Source: Aeromicrobium chenweiae (GTDB lineage: Bacteria; Actinomycetota; Actinomycetes; Propionibacteriales; Nocardioidaceae). Taken from it: 64,000 nt of DNA. The stretch spans positions 2,852,001 through 2,916,000 of the forward strand of contig NZ_CP026952.1 in NCBI RefSeq assembly GCF_003065605.1, written 5' to 3'. Both the position numbers and the translations under genes were made by a program. Below the pieces are notes generated by a model. The model was not told the origin of the DNA. It saw only the letters and a program-made list of their open reading frames with translations, and did no database searches. Every line of letters starts with the position of its first letter. Position 1 is the first letter of the stretch. Positions 1 to 8,232 of this stretch are shown in pieces.

Positions 1-3
1 GTT

Positions 4-27
4 AACAGACCAACTAGTAGGTATGTT
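4..27. promoter_or_regulatory. TetR-type palindromic operator candidate upstream of the alcohol dehydrogenase
   Basis: A 24-bp interrupted palindrome is visible: AACA / ACC / ACTAGT / GGT / TGTT with single unpaired bases between the blocks, centred at 15.5. The inner part resembles the ACCnACnnGTnGGT style of many actinobacterial TetR-family operators. It ends 4 bp before the ribosome binding site AGGAGAT of the following gene, so a bound repressor would block transcription or elongation. No TetR gene lies in the window; it may lie just to the left. The palindrome is seen directly; the regulator class is inference. Confidence 0.55.
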
Positions 28-41
28 CTGAGGAGATCGCG

Positions 42-1076
42 ATGCGCCCGTCCCACGCCCTGCAGGCCGACCAACCGCACGACGTCCCCCACCGGGTGCG
101 GGTCGAGCGACGGGACCTGCGCCCCGACGACGTGGCGATCCGGGTCACCCACTGCGGTGTCTGCCACTCCGATCTGCACGCGCTCGCGGCCGGCCCGGAG
201 GCCTTCCCGCTCGTGCCGGGCCACGAGTTCGTCGGGGAGGTCGTCGAGGTCGGTCCCGACGTGCGCGACTTCGCCGTCGGCGACCCCGTGGCGGTCGGCA
301 ACATCGTCGACTCCTGCGGGGTCTGCCCGATGTGCCGCGCCGACCAGGAGAACTTCTGCCAGGACTTCCCGACCCTCACGTACGGCGGCCGCGACCGGGT
401 CGACGGCAGCACCACCCTCGGCGGGTTCAGCACCGAGTACGTCGCCCGCGACCGGTTCGTCTACCACCGTCCGGCCGGTCTCGACGCTGCGGGCGTCGCT
501 CCCCTGATGTGCGCGGGCGTCACGGTCTGGGAGCCGCTGCGCGCGTGGGGCGTCGGCGACGGATCGGCGGTCGGCGTCGTCGGGCTCGGCGGGCTCGGCC
601 ACCTGGCGGTCAAGATGGCGCACGCACTCGGCGCACGCGTGACCGTCTTCACCAGGACGCTCGACAAGGCCGACGACGCTCGCGCGCTGGGCGCCGACGA
701 CGTCGTCCTCTCCACCGACGACGCGGCGATGGCCGCCGTGGCCGGCACCCTTGACCTGGTGATCGACACGGTCGCCGTCCCGCACCCGGTCGAGCCCTAT
801 CTCCGTGTGCTCGCGATGGACGGCACCCTCTGCTCGCTGGGCCATCTCGGACCGGTGACCGTCGAGACCACGGCCCTGCTCATCGGGCGCAAGCGGCTCT
901 CGTCGTCCGGCAGCGGCGGACGACGGAGCACGCGAGAGATGCTCGACTTCTGCAGCCGGCACGGGATCGTCGCCGACGTCGAGGTGCTGCCGTCGCGGTC
1001 GATTGCCGTCGCACTCGAACGCCTCGAGGCCGGTGACGTCCGCTACCGGTTCGTGCTCGACCTCGCCGACCTCTGA
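42..1076 (+). CDS. Zinc-dependent alcohol dehydrogenase (MDR superfamily)
   Basis: A 344-residue cytoplasmic medium-chain dehydrogenase that should interconvert an alcohol and an aldehyde or ketone with NAD(P). Catalytic zinc ligands are visible as C38 (HCGVCHSD) and the GHE motif at 60-62. The structural zinc lobe has C92, C95, C98 and C106. The Rossmann motif GLGGLG lies near residue 180. The arrangement is closest to the cinnamyl-alcohol/YahK-like branch; the substrate cannot be read from sequence. The ATG has a good AGGAGAT ribosome binding site 5 bp upstream and sits directly behind a TetR-like palindrome, so it is probably an inducible single gene. Confidence 0.88.
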   Translation: MRPSHALQADQPHDVPHRVRVERRDLRPDDVAIRVTHCGVCHSDLHALAAGPEAFPLVPGHEFVGEVVEVGPDVRDFAVGDPVAVGNIVDSCGVCPMCRADQENFCQDFPTLTYGGRDRVDGSTTLGGFSTEYVARDRFVYHRPAGLDAAGVAPLMCAGVTVWEPLRAWGVGDGSAVGVVGLGGLGHLAVKMAHALGARVTVFTRTLDKADDARALGADDVVLSTDDAAMAAVAGTLDLVIDTVAVPHPVEPYLRVLAMDGTLCSLGHLGPVTVETTALLIGRKRLSSSGSGGRRSTREMLDFCSRHGIVADVEVLPSRSIAVALERLEAGDVRYRFVLDLADL

Positions 1077-1146
1077 GCGGGACCGCCGAGCGACGCCACG
1101 GAGGCGTCTCCCGAGCGGGGCTCCGGCGCCCCGGTACAGTTCGAGC

Positions 1147-2409
1147 GTGAGCGCAACGGCCGGTCGGATCTTCCTGTCCCGCATCGTCGGGCAGGCGGTC
1201 TTCGACCCCGCGGGCGACCAGGTCGGCAAGCTGCGCGACGTCGTGGTGGCCATCCGGTCGGCGAAGCAGCGTCCGCGCGTCCTCGGCATCGTCGTGGAGG
1301 TCCTCGGCCGGCGCCGTGTGTTCCTGCCCATCACGCGCGTGACGTCGCTCGACTCCGGCCAGATCATCACGACCGGCGTCCTGAACGTCCGCAGGTTCGA
1401 GCAGCGCAGCACCGAGACGCTCGCGATCCACGAGCTCCTCGACCGCACCGTGACCCTCCCGGACGGCAACCCGGGCACGGTCTACGACCTCGCGATGGAG
1501 CAGGACCCGCGCCGCGACTGGTACATCTCCCACCTCGCGGTCCAGGCGGGCGGCAAGCGCTTCGGCCGCCGCGGCCCCCACCAAGTGCTGGAGTGGGACG
1601 AGGTCAAGGGCCTCACCTCCGAGGAGACCGGCCAGGGCGCGACGCACCTGCTCGCCACGATGGACGAGATGCGTGCCGTCGACGTCGCCAACGCCCTGCG
1701 GGACCTGCCCTCCAAGCGCCGCATGGAGGTCGTCTCCGAGCTCGACGACGAGCGCCTCGCCGACGTCCTCGAGGAGCTCCCCGAGAAGTACCAGATCGAG
1801 ATCCTCGGCGTGCTCGACCCGGGCCGTGCGGTCGACGTGCTCACCGAGATGGACCCCGACGACGCGGCCGACCTGCTCGGCGAGCTCCCGCCGGCGACGG
1901 CGGAGGGGCTGCTGCTGCAGATGGAGCCGCAGGACGCCCAGGACGTGCGCCGTCTGCTGTCGTACGAGGAGCGCACGGCCGGCGGCATGATGACGACCGA
2001 GCCGGTGGTCCTGTCGCCCGACGCGACGATCGCCGAGGCCCTGGCACGCGTCCGCAACCCCGACCTCATCCCCGCGCTGGCCTCGCTGGTCTACGTGTGC
2101 CGGCCCCCGCTCGAGACGCCGACCGGCAGGTTCCTCGGCATCGTGCACTTCCAGGCCCTGCTGCGCGAGCCCCCGTCGACCCTCGTCGGGGCGATCGTCG
2201 ACAACGACATCGACTGGCCCCGTCCCGGGGCGTCGCTGCAGCACGTCGCCAACCTGCTGGCGGCGTACAACATGGTCGCGCTTCCCGTCGTCGACGAGAA
2301 CTCCCACCTGCTCGGGGCGGTGACCATCGACGACGTCCTCGATCACCTGCTCCCGGAGGGGTGGCGCGAGAGCGACCCGGACAACGCGGAGGTGGTCACC
2401 CATGGCTGA
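1147..2409 (+). CDS. PRC-barrel / MgtE_N / CBS-domain protein lacking the magnesium channel domain
   Basis: About 420 residues from the GTG at 1147; the longer upstream reading frame is low-complexity and runs into the previous gene. An N-terminal PRC-barrel-like segment is followed by the acidic helical MgtE N-domain repeats (ELDDERLADVLEELP and LTEMDPDDAADLLGELP) and a CBS pair beginning near the GGMMTTEPV sequence. The family's usual C-terminal transmembrane channel is absent, so this is a soluble regulatory version, not a transporter. It matches in type and context the mycobacterial Rv1232c protein. Its stop overlaps the start of the DUF1003 gene, implying coupled expression and possibly a complex that senses magnesium or nucleotide. 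Confidence 0.85.
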   Translation: MSATAGRIFLSRIVGQAVFDPAGDQVGKLRDVVVAIRSAKQRPRVLGIVVEVLGRRRVFLPITRVTSLDSGQIITTGVLNVRRFEQRSTETLAIHELLDRTVTLPDGNPGTVYDLAMEQDPRRDWYISHLAVQAGGKRFGRRGPHQVLEWDEVKGLTSEETGQGATHLLATMDEMRAVDVANALRDLPSKRRMEVVSELDDERLADVLEELPEKYQIEILGVLDPGRAVDVLTEMDPDDAADLLGELPPATAEGLLLQMEPQDAQDVRRLLSYEERTAGGMMTTEPVVLSPDATIAEALARVRNPDLIPALASLVYVCRPPLETPTGRFLGIVHFQALLREPPSTLVGAIVDNDIDWPRPGASLQHVANLLAAYNMVALPVVDENSHLLGAVTIDDVLDHLLPEGWRESDPDNAEVVTHG

Positions 2410-2911
2410 GCGCGCACGTCTCGACCAGCCCCGCGAGGTCCGCCGGTCCATCCGCCCCCGCCGCCGCGAGCTCGATCCAGAGCGCTTCGGCCGGTTCGCG
2501 GAGTCCACCGCCCGGTTCCTCGGCACCGCCACGTTCATCGCGTGGATGACGGTCTTCGTCGCGATCTGGATCGGCTGGAACATGCCGTACGGTCCCGATC
2601 GTCACCGGTGGGACGAGTACCCGTTCATCTTCTTGACCCTCATCCTGTCGCTGCAGGCGTCGTACGCAGCCCCGCTGATCCTGCTGGCGCAGAACCGGCA
2701 GGAGGCCCGCGACCGCGTCACGCAGGAGCAGGACCGTGACGCGACCGCGCAGGCGGCCGCCGACATGGAGTTCCTGGCCCGCGAGGTCGCCAGCCTGCGC
2801 CTGGGCATCGGCGAGGTCGCGACTCGCGACTTCATCCGCGGTGAGCTCCGCAACTTGGTCAACGACCTGGAGAAGCGCGACGACGTCGGCGAGGACGAAC
2901 CGGCCCCCTAG
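2402..2911 (+). CDS. DUF1003 family membrane protein
   Basis: A 169-residue protein with a basic N-terminus, then two hydrophobic segments (about residues 37-58 and 75-95) separated by the short aromatic loop typical of DUF1003, with WIGWN and the motif YPFIFLTLILS. The C-terminal 70 residues are charged and helical. The ATG lies inside the last codons of the MgtE_N/CBS gene (8-bp overlap), so the two are translationally coupled. The pairing of DUF1003 with an MgtE_N/CBS protein is common in actinobacteria, but the joint function is unknown. The stop codon overlaps the stop of the convergent methyltransferase gene. Confidence 0.85.
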   Translation: MAERARLDQPREVRRSIRPRRRELDPERFGRFAESTARFLGTATFIAWMTVFVAIWIGWNMPYGPDRHRWDEYPFIFLTLILSLQASYAAPLILLAQNRQEARDRVTQEQDRDATAQAAADMEFLAREVASLRLGIGEVATRDFIRGELRNLVNDLEKRDDVGEDEPAP

Positions 2912-3513
2912 GCACGGACCGCCTGGACGATCGCGTCGTGCATCGTCCCGGCCTGCCCCTGACGGCGGACCGTCGTGACGTCGATCGACGACCACTCCGA
3001 CGGGTCGAGCCAGCCGGCCGCCTCCTCGCCGGTCCAGCGGACGTCCGGGAACTCGTGGTCGCCGTGCCGCTCGTCGATCGGGTCGTGCCCGACGAGCAGG
3101 AGCGTGCCTCCCGGCGCGACCGCTGCGCCCAGCTGCCGGTAGAGCGTCGTCAGCGCGGGGCGCGGGAGGTACATGAACTGCGCCGACACCAGGTCGTACG
3201 CCCCGGGGTCACCCAGCCACGTGCCGAGGTCGACCTGCTGCCAGGTGATCGCGTCCGCGACCCCGGCCTCCACCGCGTGCCGGGCCGCCTTGTCGAGGGC
3301 GACCCGGGACACGTCGAGCGCCGTGACGGTCCAGCCCTGGCGGGCCAGCCAGATCGCGTCGGCGCCCTCGCCGGCACCGACGTCCAGCGCCCGTCCCGGG
3401 GCCATCCCGGTCACCCTGTCGACGAGCTGCGGATTGGGCTGCCCGCTCCAGATCCGGTCCTCGGACCCGTACCGCTCGTCCCAGAACTCCTCGGTGAACA
3501 TGTCTCCGCTCAT
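2908..3513 (-). CDS. Class I SAM-dependent methyltransferase
   Basis: 201 residues from the ATG at 3513. This start is chosen because it forms an ATGA overlap with the stop of the upstream ABC-F gene; a longer in-frame extension is arginine-rich and lies inside that gene. SAM-binding motif I is LDVGAGEGA (residues 43-51) and the acidic end of beta-2 is D67 in TALDVS. The opening FWDERYGSEDRIWSGQPN is typical of the TehB/thiopurine-methyltransferase-like group. The substrate is unknown. Translational coupling to an ABC-F protein is visible; its meaning (drug or stress protection) is inference. Confidence 0.82.
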   Translation of the reverse strand: MSGDMFTEEFWDERYGSEDRIWSGQPNPQLVDRVTGMAPGRALDVGAGEGADAIWLARQGWTVTALDVSRVALDKAARHAVEAGVADAITWQQVDLGTWLGDPGAYDLVSAQFMYLPRPALTTLYRQLGAAVAPGGTLLLVGHDPIDERHGDHEFPDVRWTGEEAAGWLDPSEWSSIDVTTVRRQGQAGTMHDAIVQAVRA

Positions 3514-5192
3514 CTGTCCCTCACGACCCTCGTCTCGTCCCACACCGGCTCGTCCGACTCGTACAGCCTGCCATCGGCCCCGAACACCAGGAACCGGTCG
3601 AAGCTCCGCGCGAACCACCGGTCGTGGGTCACCGCCACGACCGTGCCCTCGAAGGTCGACAGGGCCGCCTCGAGCGCCTCGGCCGACTCCAGGTCGAGGT
3701 TGTCGGTCGGCTCGTCCAGCAGCAGCATCGTCGCGTGCGCGAGCTCGAGCAGCAGGATCTGGAACCGGGCCTGCTGCCCTCCGGACAGCTGGTCGAACGC
3801 CTGGTCGCCGGCCTTCGCCAGGCCGTACCGGTCGAGCGCCTTCGCCGACCCCTCGTGGCCCATCCCCCGCCGGTGGCCGTCGCCGTGGTGGAGGATCTCG
3901 AGCAGCGTGCGACCCATCAGCGACGGGTGCTCGTGCGTCTGGGCGAACCAGCCGGGACGGACCCGCGACCCCAGCCGCGCCATCCCCGTGTGGTCGACCG
4001 GTGGCGGCACGACCTCACCGACCGGCTCGTGCTCGATGTCGGGACGGGAGCCGCCGGCGGCGAGCAGCCGCAGGAAGTGCGACTTGCCCGACCCGTTGCT
4101 GCCCAGCACGGCGACCCGCTCCCCGAACCAGATCTCCAGGTCGAACGGCTGCATGAGCCCCGTGAGCTCGACCTGCTCGGCGACGACCGCCCGCTTGGCC
4201 GTGCGCCCGCCCTCGAGCCGCATCCGCAGGTTCTGCGCGATCGGCACCGCCTCCGGAGGTCCCTCACGCTCGAAGCGGTCCAAGCGGGTCTGCGCGGCCT
4301 GGTACCTCGCTGCCATGTCCGAGTTGTAGGCGGCCTTCTGCCGGTACATCAGCACGAGCGCCTTGAGCTTGGCCCGCTCCTCGTCCCAGCGCAGCCGACG
4401 CTCCTCGAGCTTGGCGTTGCGGTCCAGCCGGGCCTGCAGGTACGTCGAGAACCGTCCCGGGTGCACCCACAGCGTGCTGCCGGCCGCTCCGGGCTCGAGG
4501 GTCGCGATCCGTTGAGCGACCCGCTCGATGAGCTCGCGGTCGTGGCTCACGAACAGCACGGTCTTGGGCGTCTCCACGAGCCGTTCCTCGAGCCACCGCT
4601 TGGCCGGAACGTCGAGGTAGTTGTCGGGCTCGTCCAGCAGGAGCACCTGCTCGGGCCCGCGGAGCAGCGCCTCGAGCACGAGCCGCTTCTGCTCGCCACC
4701 GGACAACGTCGTGACCTGGCGGTACTGGGCCTGCTGGAACGGCACGCCGAGCGCCGCCATCGTGCACATGTCCCACATCGCCTCGTGCTCGTAGCCGCCG
4801 GCGTCGCCCCAGTCGACGATCGCCTGCGCGTACGCCATCTGGTCCTGCTCCTCGTCGCGCTCGATCATCGCGAGCTCGCTGCGGTCGACCTCGGCGGCGG
4901 CCGCGCGGACGACCGGCGGAGCGACCGACACGAGCAGGTCGCGCACCGTGCTGTCGTCGCGGACCGACCCGATGAACTGGCGCATGACGCCGAGCCCGCC
5001 GGTCACGGTGACCGCCCCGGAGTGCGGGTCGAGGTCGCCGGTGGCGATGCGCGTCAGCGTCGTCTTGCCCGTCCCGTTGGGACCGATGAGTGCGACCTTC
5101 GCGCCCTCGCCGACACGGAGGCTGACGTCGGACAGCAGCGGCCGCCCGTCGGAGAGCGTGAAGCTGATCGAGCTGAGGTCGAGGTGTCCCAC
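3510..5192 (-). CDS. ABC-F family ATP-binding protein
   Basis: About 560 residues from the GTG at 5192, with two nucleotide-binding domains and no membrane segment, the ABC-F plan (EttA/Uup/antibiotic-resistance factors acting on ribosomes). Walker A motifs are GPNGTGKT (37-44) and GSNGSGKS; signatures are TLSGGEQKR and QLSGGQQAR; Walker B sites are VLLLDEPDNYLD and MLLLDEPTDNLD. The inter-domain linker is charged (LEERRLRWDEERAKLKAL) as expected. An upstream in-frame ATG at 5237 would overlap the promoter of the divergent mrp gene, so the GTG is preferred. Whether it protects against an antibiotic cannot be told from sequence. Confidence 0.88.
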   Translation of the reverse strand: MGHLDLSSISFTLSDGRPLLSDVSLRVGEGAKVALIGPNGTGKTTLTRIATGDLDPHSGAVTVTGGLGVMRQFIGSVRDDSTVRDLLVSVAPPVVRAAAAEVDRSELAMIERDEEQDQMAYAQAIVDWGDAGGYEHEAMWDMCTMAALGVPFQQAQYRQVTTLSGGEQKRLVLEALLRGPEQVLLLDEPDNYLDVPAKRWLEERLVETPKTVLFVSHDRELIERVAQRIATLEPGAAGSTLWVHPGRFSTYLQARLDRNAKLEERRLRWDEERAKLKALVLMYRQKAAYNSDMAARYQAAQTRLDRFEREGPPEAVPIAQNLRMRLEGGRTAKRAVVAEQVELTGLMQPFDLEIWFGERVAVLGSNGSGKSHFLRLLAAGGSRPDIEHEPVGEVVPPPVDHTGMARLGSRVRPGWFAQTHEHPSLMGRTLLEILHHGDGHRRGMGHEGSAKALDRYGLAKAGDQAFDQLSGGQQARFQILLLELAHATMLLLDEPTDNLDLESAEALEAALSTFEGTVVAVTHDRWFARSFDRFLVFGADGRLYESDEPVWDETRVVRDR

Positions 5193-5268
5193 GCGTCCAT
5201 CGTCGCAGCGCGGCCCGGTTAGGTCACACTCAGCCATCCCGTTGCCGTACCCCCCGTACGATGGGGGC

Positions 5269-6408
5269 ATGGCAGTCGTCACCGAAGAACAGATCCGCGC
5301 CGCTCTCGGCACGGTCAACGATCCCGAGATCAAGCGTCCCATCACCGAGCTCGGCATGGTCGACGCGATCACGATCGAGGATGCGCAGATCACCGTCCGC
5401 CTCCTGCTGACCGTCTCCGGCTGCCCGCTGAAGGACACCCTCACGCGTGACATCACCGCAGCGGTCGGTGCCGCGGCGCCGGCGCACGCCGTGGTCGTCG
5501 ACATGGGCGTCATGACCGACGAGCAGCGCAAGGACATGCAGGCGATGCTGCGCGGTGGCCGCGCCGACCGTGAGGTGCCGTTCGCGCAGCCCGGCTCGCT
5601 GACCAAGGTGTACGCGATCGCGTCCGGCAAGGGCGGTGTGGGCAAGTCCACCGTCACCGTCAACCTGGCGCTCGCGATGGTGCGCCGCGGCCTGAAGGTC
5701 GGCATCGTCGACGCCGACATCTACGGCCACTCGATCCCCGACATGCTGGGCGTGGGCGACATCCGCCCGACCCAGGTCGAGGACATGATCATGCCCGTCC
5801 CGATCAAGGGCCTCAAGGTCATCAGCATCGGGATGCTCAAGCCCCGCAAGGACCAGGTCGTCGCCTGGCGCGGCCCGATGCTCGACCGTGCCCTCGTGCA
5901 GATGCTCAGCGACGTCTACTGGGGCGATCTCGACGCCCTGCTGCTGGACCTCCCGCCCGGAACCGGCGACATGGCCATCAGCCTCGGCCAGCACCTGCCC
6001 AACGCCGAGGTCCTCGTCGTGACGACGCCGCAGCCCGCTGCGGCGGACATCGCCGAGCGCGCCGGCACGATGGCCTCGATGATGCACCAGCGCGTGGTCG
6101 GCGTCATCGAGAACATGTCGTACCTGCAGATCCCCGGCGGCGAGCGCATGGAGATCTTCGGCTCCGGTGGAGCCGCGAAGGTCGCCGAGACGCTCAGCGG
6201 CCGCTTCGGCTACGACGTCCCGATGCTCGGGCAGATCCCCCTCGACCAGACGCTGCGCGAGGGCGGCGACGCCGGCGACCCGATCGTCCTGGCGGACCCG
6301 GACTCGGAGTCGGCCAAGATCCTGCAGGGCGTCGCGGACCAGCTCAGCGGACGCTCGCGCGGCCTCGCCGGCATGCAGCTGGGGCTCGCACCCGCCGGTC
6401 GCCTGTAG
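5269..6408 (+). CDS. mrp: Mrp/ApbC-type iron-sulfur carrier P-loop ATPase
   Basis: 379 residues from the ATG at 5269. The N-terminal MIP18/DUF59 domain (1 to about 90, with VNDPEIKRPITELGM) is followed by the deviant Walker A SGKGGVGKS (119-127), DADIYGHS and LLDLPPGTGD, all diagnostic of the Mrp/NBP35 family that binds and delivers Fe-S clusters. The CxxC pair that bridges a cluster in ApbC/Nbp35 is missing: after ENMSYL the sequence reads QIPGGERMEIFG. From memory the mycobacterial Mrp also lacks it. It is followed after 9 bp by tatB, probably in one transcript. Confidence 0.9.
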   Translation: MAVVTEEQIRAALGTVNDPEIKRPITELGMVDAITIEDAQITVRLLLTVSGCPLKDTLTRDITAAVGAAAPAHAVVVDMGVMTDEQRKDMQAMLRGGRADREVPFAQPGSLTKVYAIASGKGGVGKSTVTVNLALAMVRRGLKVGIVDADIYGHSIPDMLGVGDIRPTQVEDMIMPVPIKGLKVISIGMLKPRKDQVVAWRGPMLDRALVQMLSDVYWGDLDALLLDLPPGTGDMAISLGQHLPNAEVLVVTTPQPAAADIAERAGTMASMMHQRVVGVIENMSYLQIPGGERMEIFGSGGAAKVAETLSGRFGYDVPMLGQIPLDQTLREGGDAGDPIVLADPDSESAKILQGVADQLSGRSRGLAGMQLGLAPAGRL

Positions 6409-6417
6409 GGTCCCAGC

Positions 6418-6732
6418 ATGTTCGGCATGGGCATGCCCGAGATCGGTCTGATCCTCGTGGTCGCCCTGCTCGTCTTCGGACCCGAGAAGCTCCCCGAGCT
6501 CGCCAAGCAGGCCGGCGGGTTCGTCCGCACCCTGCGGCAGATGGCCGACAACGCCAAGAACGACCTCGGCCGGGAGATGGGGCACGACCTCTCGGGGCTG
6601 GACCTGAAGGACCTGGACCCGCGCGAGGTCGTCCGCCGCAACTTCCTGGACGACACGACGCCCGCGGCGACCAAGGAGACCAGGATCCTGCGGCCGGGAG
6701 AGATCCCGCCGTTCGACCCCGAGGCCACCTGA
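6418..6732 (+). CDS. tatB: Sec-independent protein translocase subunit TatB
   Basis: A 104-residue protein with a single N-terminal membrane helix (GLILVVALLVFGPEKLPELA), the short FGPEKLP hinge and a charged amphipathic helix: the TatA/TatB architecture. Length and the IGL(I/L)LV...FGP pattern without a TatA-like FG motif favour TatB. It would form part of the twin-arginine export receptor at the membrane. It lies 9 bp after mrp and is convergent with the anti-sigma gene. In mycobacteria tatB sits downstream of sigE-rseA-htrA on the same strand; here it is inverted relative to them and htrA is absent. Confidence 0.88.
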   Translation: MFGMGMPEIGLILVVALLVFGPEKLPELAKQAGGFVRTLRQMADNAKNDLGREMGHDLSGLDLKDLDPREVVRRNFLDDTTPAATKETRILRPGEIPPFDPEAT

Positions 6733-6741
6733 CCGGACGGA

Positions 6742-7581
6742 CTACGCGGCGCCCAGCCAGGACGACATACGGGTCAGCCCGTCGGTGACCCGCTCCGTGG
6801 GGCCGGACTCGTGGGTCATGCGCGGCAGCTCGGCGACGGCTCGGCCCACCCGCGCCCGGTCCACGTCGGTCACGACCGTGAAGACGGTGCCGTCCCGGTC
6901 CCAGGCCAGGACCAACGGCATGCCCTCCCGGACCCACACGTCGGACCCGCCCAGCCGGGCGCGCTCGAACCCGGAGAGCTCGTCGCGGTCGAGGACGCCG
7001 GCCTGCTCGAAGAGGTTGAGCGAGGACCGCCCGTCGCTGTAGGTCAGGGCGATGACCTCACCCTCCTCCGTGTACGACCCCGACACCCGGTGCAGGTCAC
7101 CGGCCAGGATCTCGCGGCACGGCCACCCGGAGCTGTCCAGCTGGTTCATGGTCGCCGCGGTGATGGTGCCCCCGGTCCCGGACGTCGACGGCCCGGTGAA
7201 CTCGGCCACGTAGCGCTCGAACGGCGGAGCGACCTCGTCACCGACCCGCTCGGGCGATCCCACGGCGTACGCGGTCGCCACCACGGCGATCGCCGCCCCG
7301 GCCAGCACGAGGCCGGCCCGGAACGGGGCTGCCCGGGTGAGCCGCCGCCACCACGCCTCGGACCGAGGTGGAGCGGCTGCTAGGTGCGCCAGGGACGCCA
7401 GCAGCGCCTGCGGAGGCTCCGGCGCGGAGGAGGTGGACATGCGTGACTTGAGGAGCCGCTGCTGGCGCACGGCCTTCTCGCACTCGTCACACTCCCGGAG
7501 ATGGGCCGCCGCCTCCTGCATCGCGGCGTCGGACAGCTGCCCGTCCACCCATGCTGCGACGTCGGCACCGAGATGAGGCAT
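6742..7581 (-). CDS. rseA: Zinc-finger anti-sigma factor partner of the adjacent ECF sigma factor
   Basis: 279 residues from the ATG at 7581, whose first base is the last base of the sigE stop (TGATG). The zinc-associated anti-sigma motif H27-x3-C31-x2-C34 is visible in the N-terminal domain (HLRECDEC). A membrane helix follows near residues 95-115 (LVLAGAAIAVVATAYAV). The remaining C-terminal part of about 160 residues is predicted outside the membrane, with a MucB/RseB-like sensor-domain flavour. It should hold SigE inactive until an envelope or redox signal releases it. Assignment as the RseA equivalent rests on the coupling to sigE and the ZAS motif. Confidence 0.82.
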   Translation of the reverse strand: MPHLGADVAAWVDGQLSDAAMQEAAAHLRECDECEKAVRQQRLLKSRMSTSSAPEPPQALLASLAHLAAAPPRSEAWWRRLTRAAPFRAGLVLAGAAIAVVATAYAVGSPERVGDEVAPPFERYVAEFTGPSTSGTGGTITAATMNQLDSSGWPCREILAGDLHRVSGSYTEEGEVIALTYSDGRSSLNLFEQAGVLDRDELSGFERARLGGSDVWVREGMPLVLAWDRDGTVFTVVTDVDRARVGRAVAELPRMTHESGPTERVTDGLTRMSSWLGAA

Positions 7582-8162
7582 CAGGCTCCCACGGGCCCCA
7601 CGAATCGCGTGCGTCCCTGGCTGGGGGCGCGGTGCGCCAGCGCCTCGCGGAGCTGCGTCCGACCCCGGTGGATGCGCGAGCGCACGGTGCCGAGCTTGAC
7701 GCCCAGCACGTCGGAGATCTCCTCGTAGGACAGGCCCTCGATGTCGCACAGCACGACGGCCACGCGGAACTCGTCGGACAGGGAGGCCAACGCGGTCTCG
7801 ATGTCGGGATCGAAGTTGGCGTCGTGGACCGCGGACTCGGGCAGCACCTCGTCACTCAGGAGCCGCTCCTCGGCGCCCTCGCCGAAGCCGTCCATGCGCA
7901 GCCGGGACTTGCGGCGCACCCGGTCGAGGAAGAGGTTGGTCGTGATGCGGTGCAGCCATCCCGGGAAGTTGCCCGGCTCGTACGTGTCGAGCGAGCGGAA
8001 GACGCGGATGAACACGTCCTGGGTGAGATCCTCGGCGTCCTGGCGATTGCCGGTGAGTCGGTACGCCAACCGGTAGACCCGGGCGGAGTGCTCGCTGACG
8101 ATGCCCTCCCAGTCCGGGAGAGCCCCCTCGAGCGTCGTGGTGGCCACGTCTTCTGCCTTCAT
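7581..8162 (-). CDS. sigE: ECF RNA polymerase sigma factor SigE
   Basis: 193 residues from the ATG at 8162. Region 2 ([22 protein letters not shown] to [19 protein letters not shown]) and region 4 ([33 protein letters not shown]) are both complete, defining a group 4 (ECF) sigma factor. The divergent O-methyltransferase and downstream anti-sigma gene match the Rv1220c-sigE-rseA arrangement, so envelope and oxidative stress control is the likely role. A GGAAC-N18-GTT promoter precedes it, fitting positive autoregulation. An in-frame extension upstream of the ATG exists but would read through the promoter. Confidence 0.9.
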   Translation of the reverse strand: MKAEDVATTTLEGALPDWEGIVSEHSARVYRLAYRLTGNRQDAEDLTQDVFIRVFRSLDTYEPGNFPGWLHRITTNLFLDRVRRKSRLRMDGFGEGAEERLLSDEVLPESAVHDANFDPDIETALASLSDEFRVAVVLCDIEGLSYEEISDVLGVKLGTVRSRIHRGRTQLREALAHRAPSQGRTRFVGPVGA

Positions 8163-8191
8163 GTGTCGATCGTTGACCCTGCACCTGAGAG

Positions 8192-8218
8192 AACGCACAG
8201 AACCACCTGACGGTTCCC
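8192..8218 (-). promoter_or_regulatory. Putative ECF (SigE-type) promoter of sigE
   Basis: On the minus strand GGGAAC (8218-8213) is followed after exactly 18 bp by GTT (8194-8192), with a C on each inner flank (GGAACC...CGTT). This is the GGAAC-N16-18-(C)GTT pattern known for actinobacterial SigE/SigH/SigR regulons. It lies 30 bp upstream of the sigE ATG, a sensible distance for a short leader. Autoregulation is inferred from position and consensus. Confidence 0.6.
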
Positions 8219-8232
8219 CATTTCCTTCGACC

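Noticed and set aside
1092..1108. Hairpin GACGCC-ACGGA-GGCGTC after the alcohol dehydrogenase
   Set aside because: Only a 6-bp stem and common in GC-rich DNA; too weak to call a terminator.
880..2583. A 567-codon open frame opposite the MgtE_N/CBS gene
   Set aside because: Antisense frame of a high-GC gene with Arg/Val/Asp-rich, domain-free product; the sense gene has clear PRC, MgtE_N and CBS domains.
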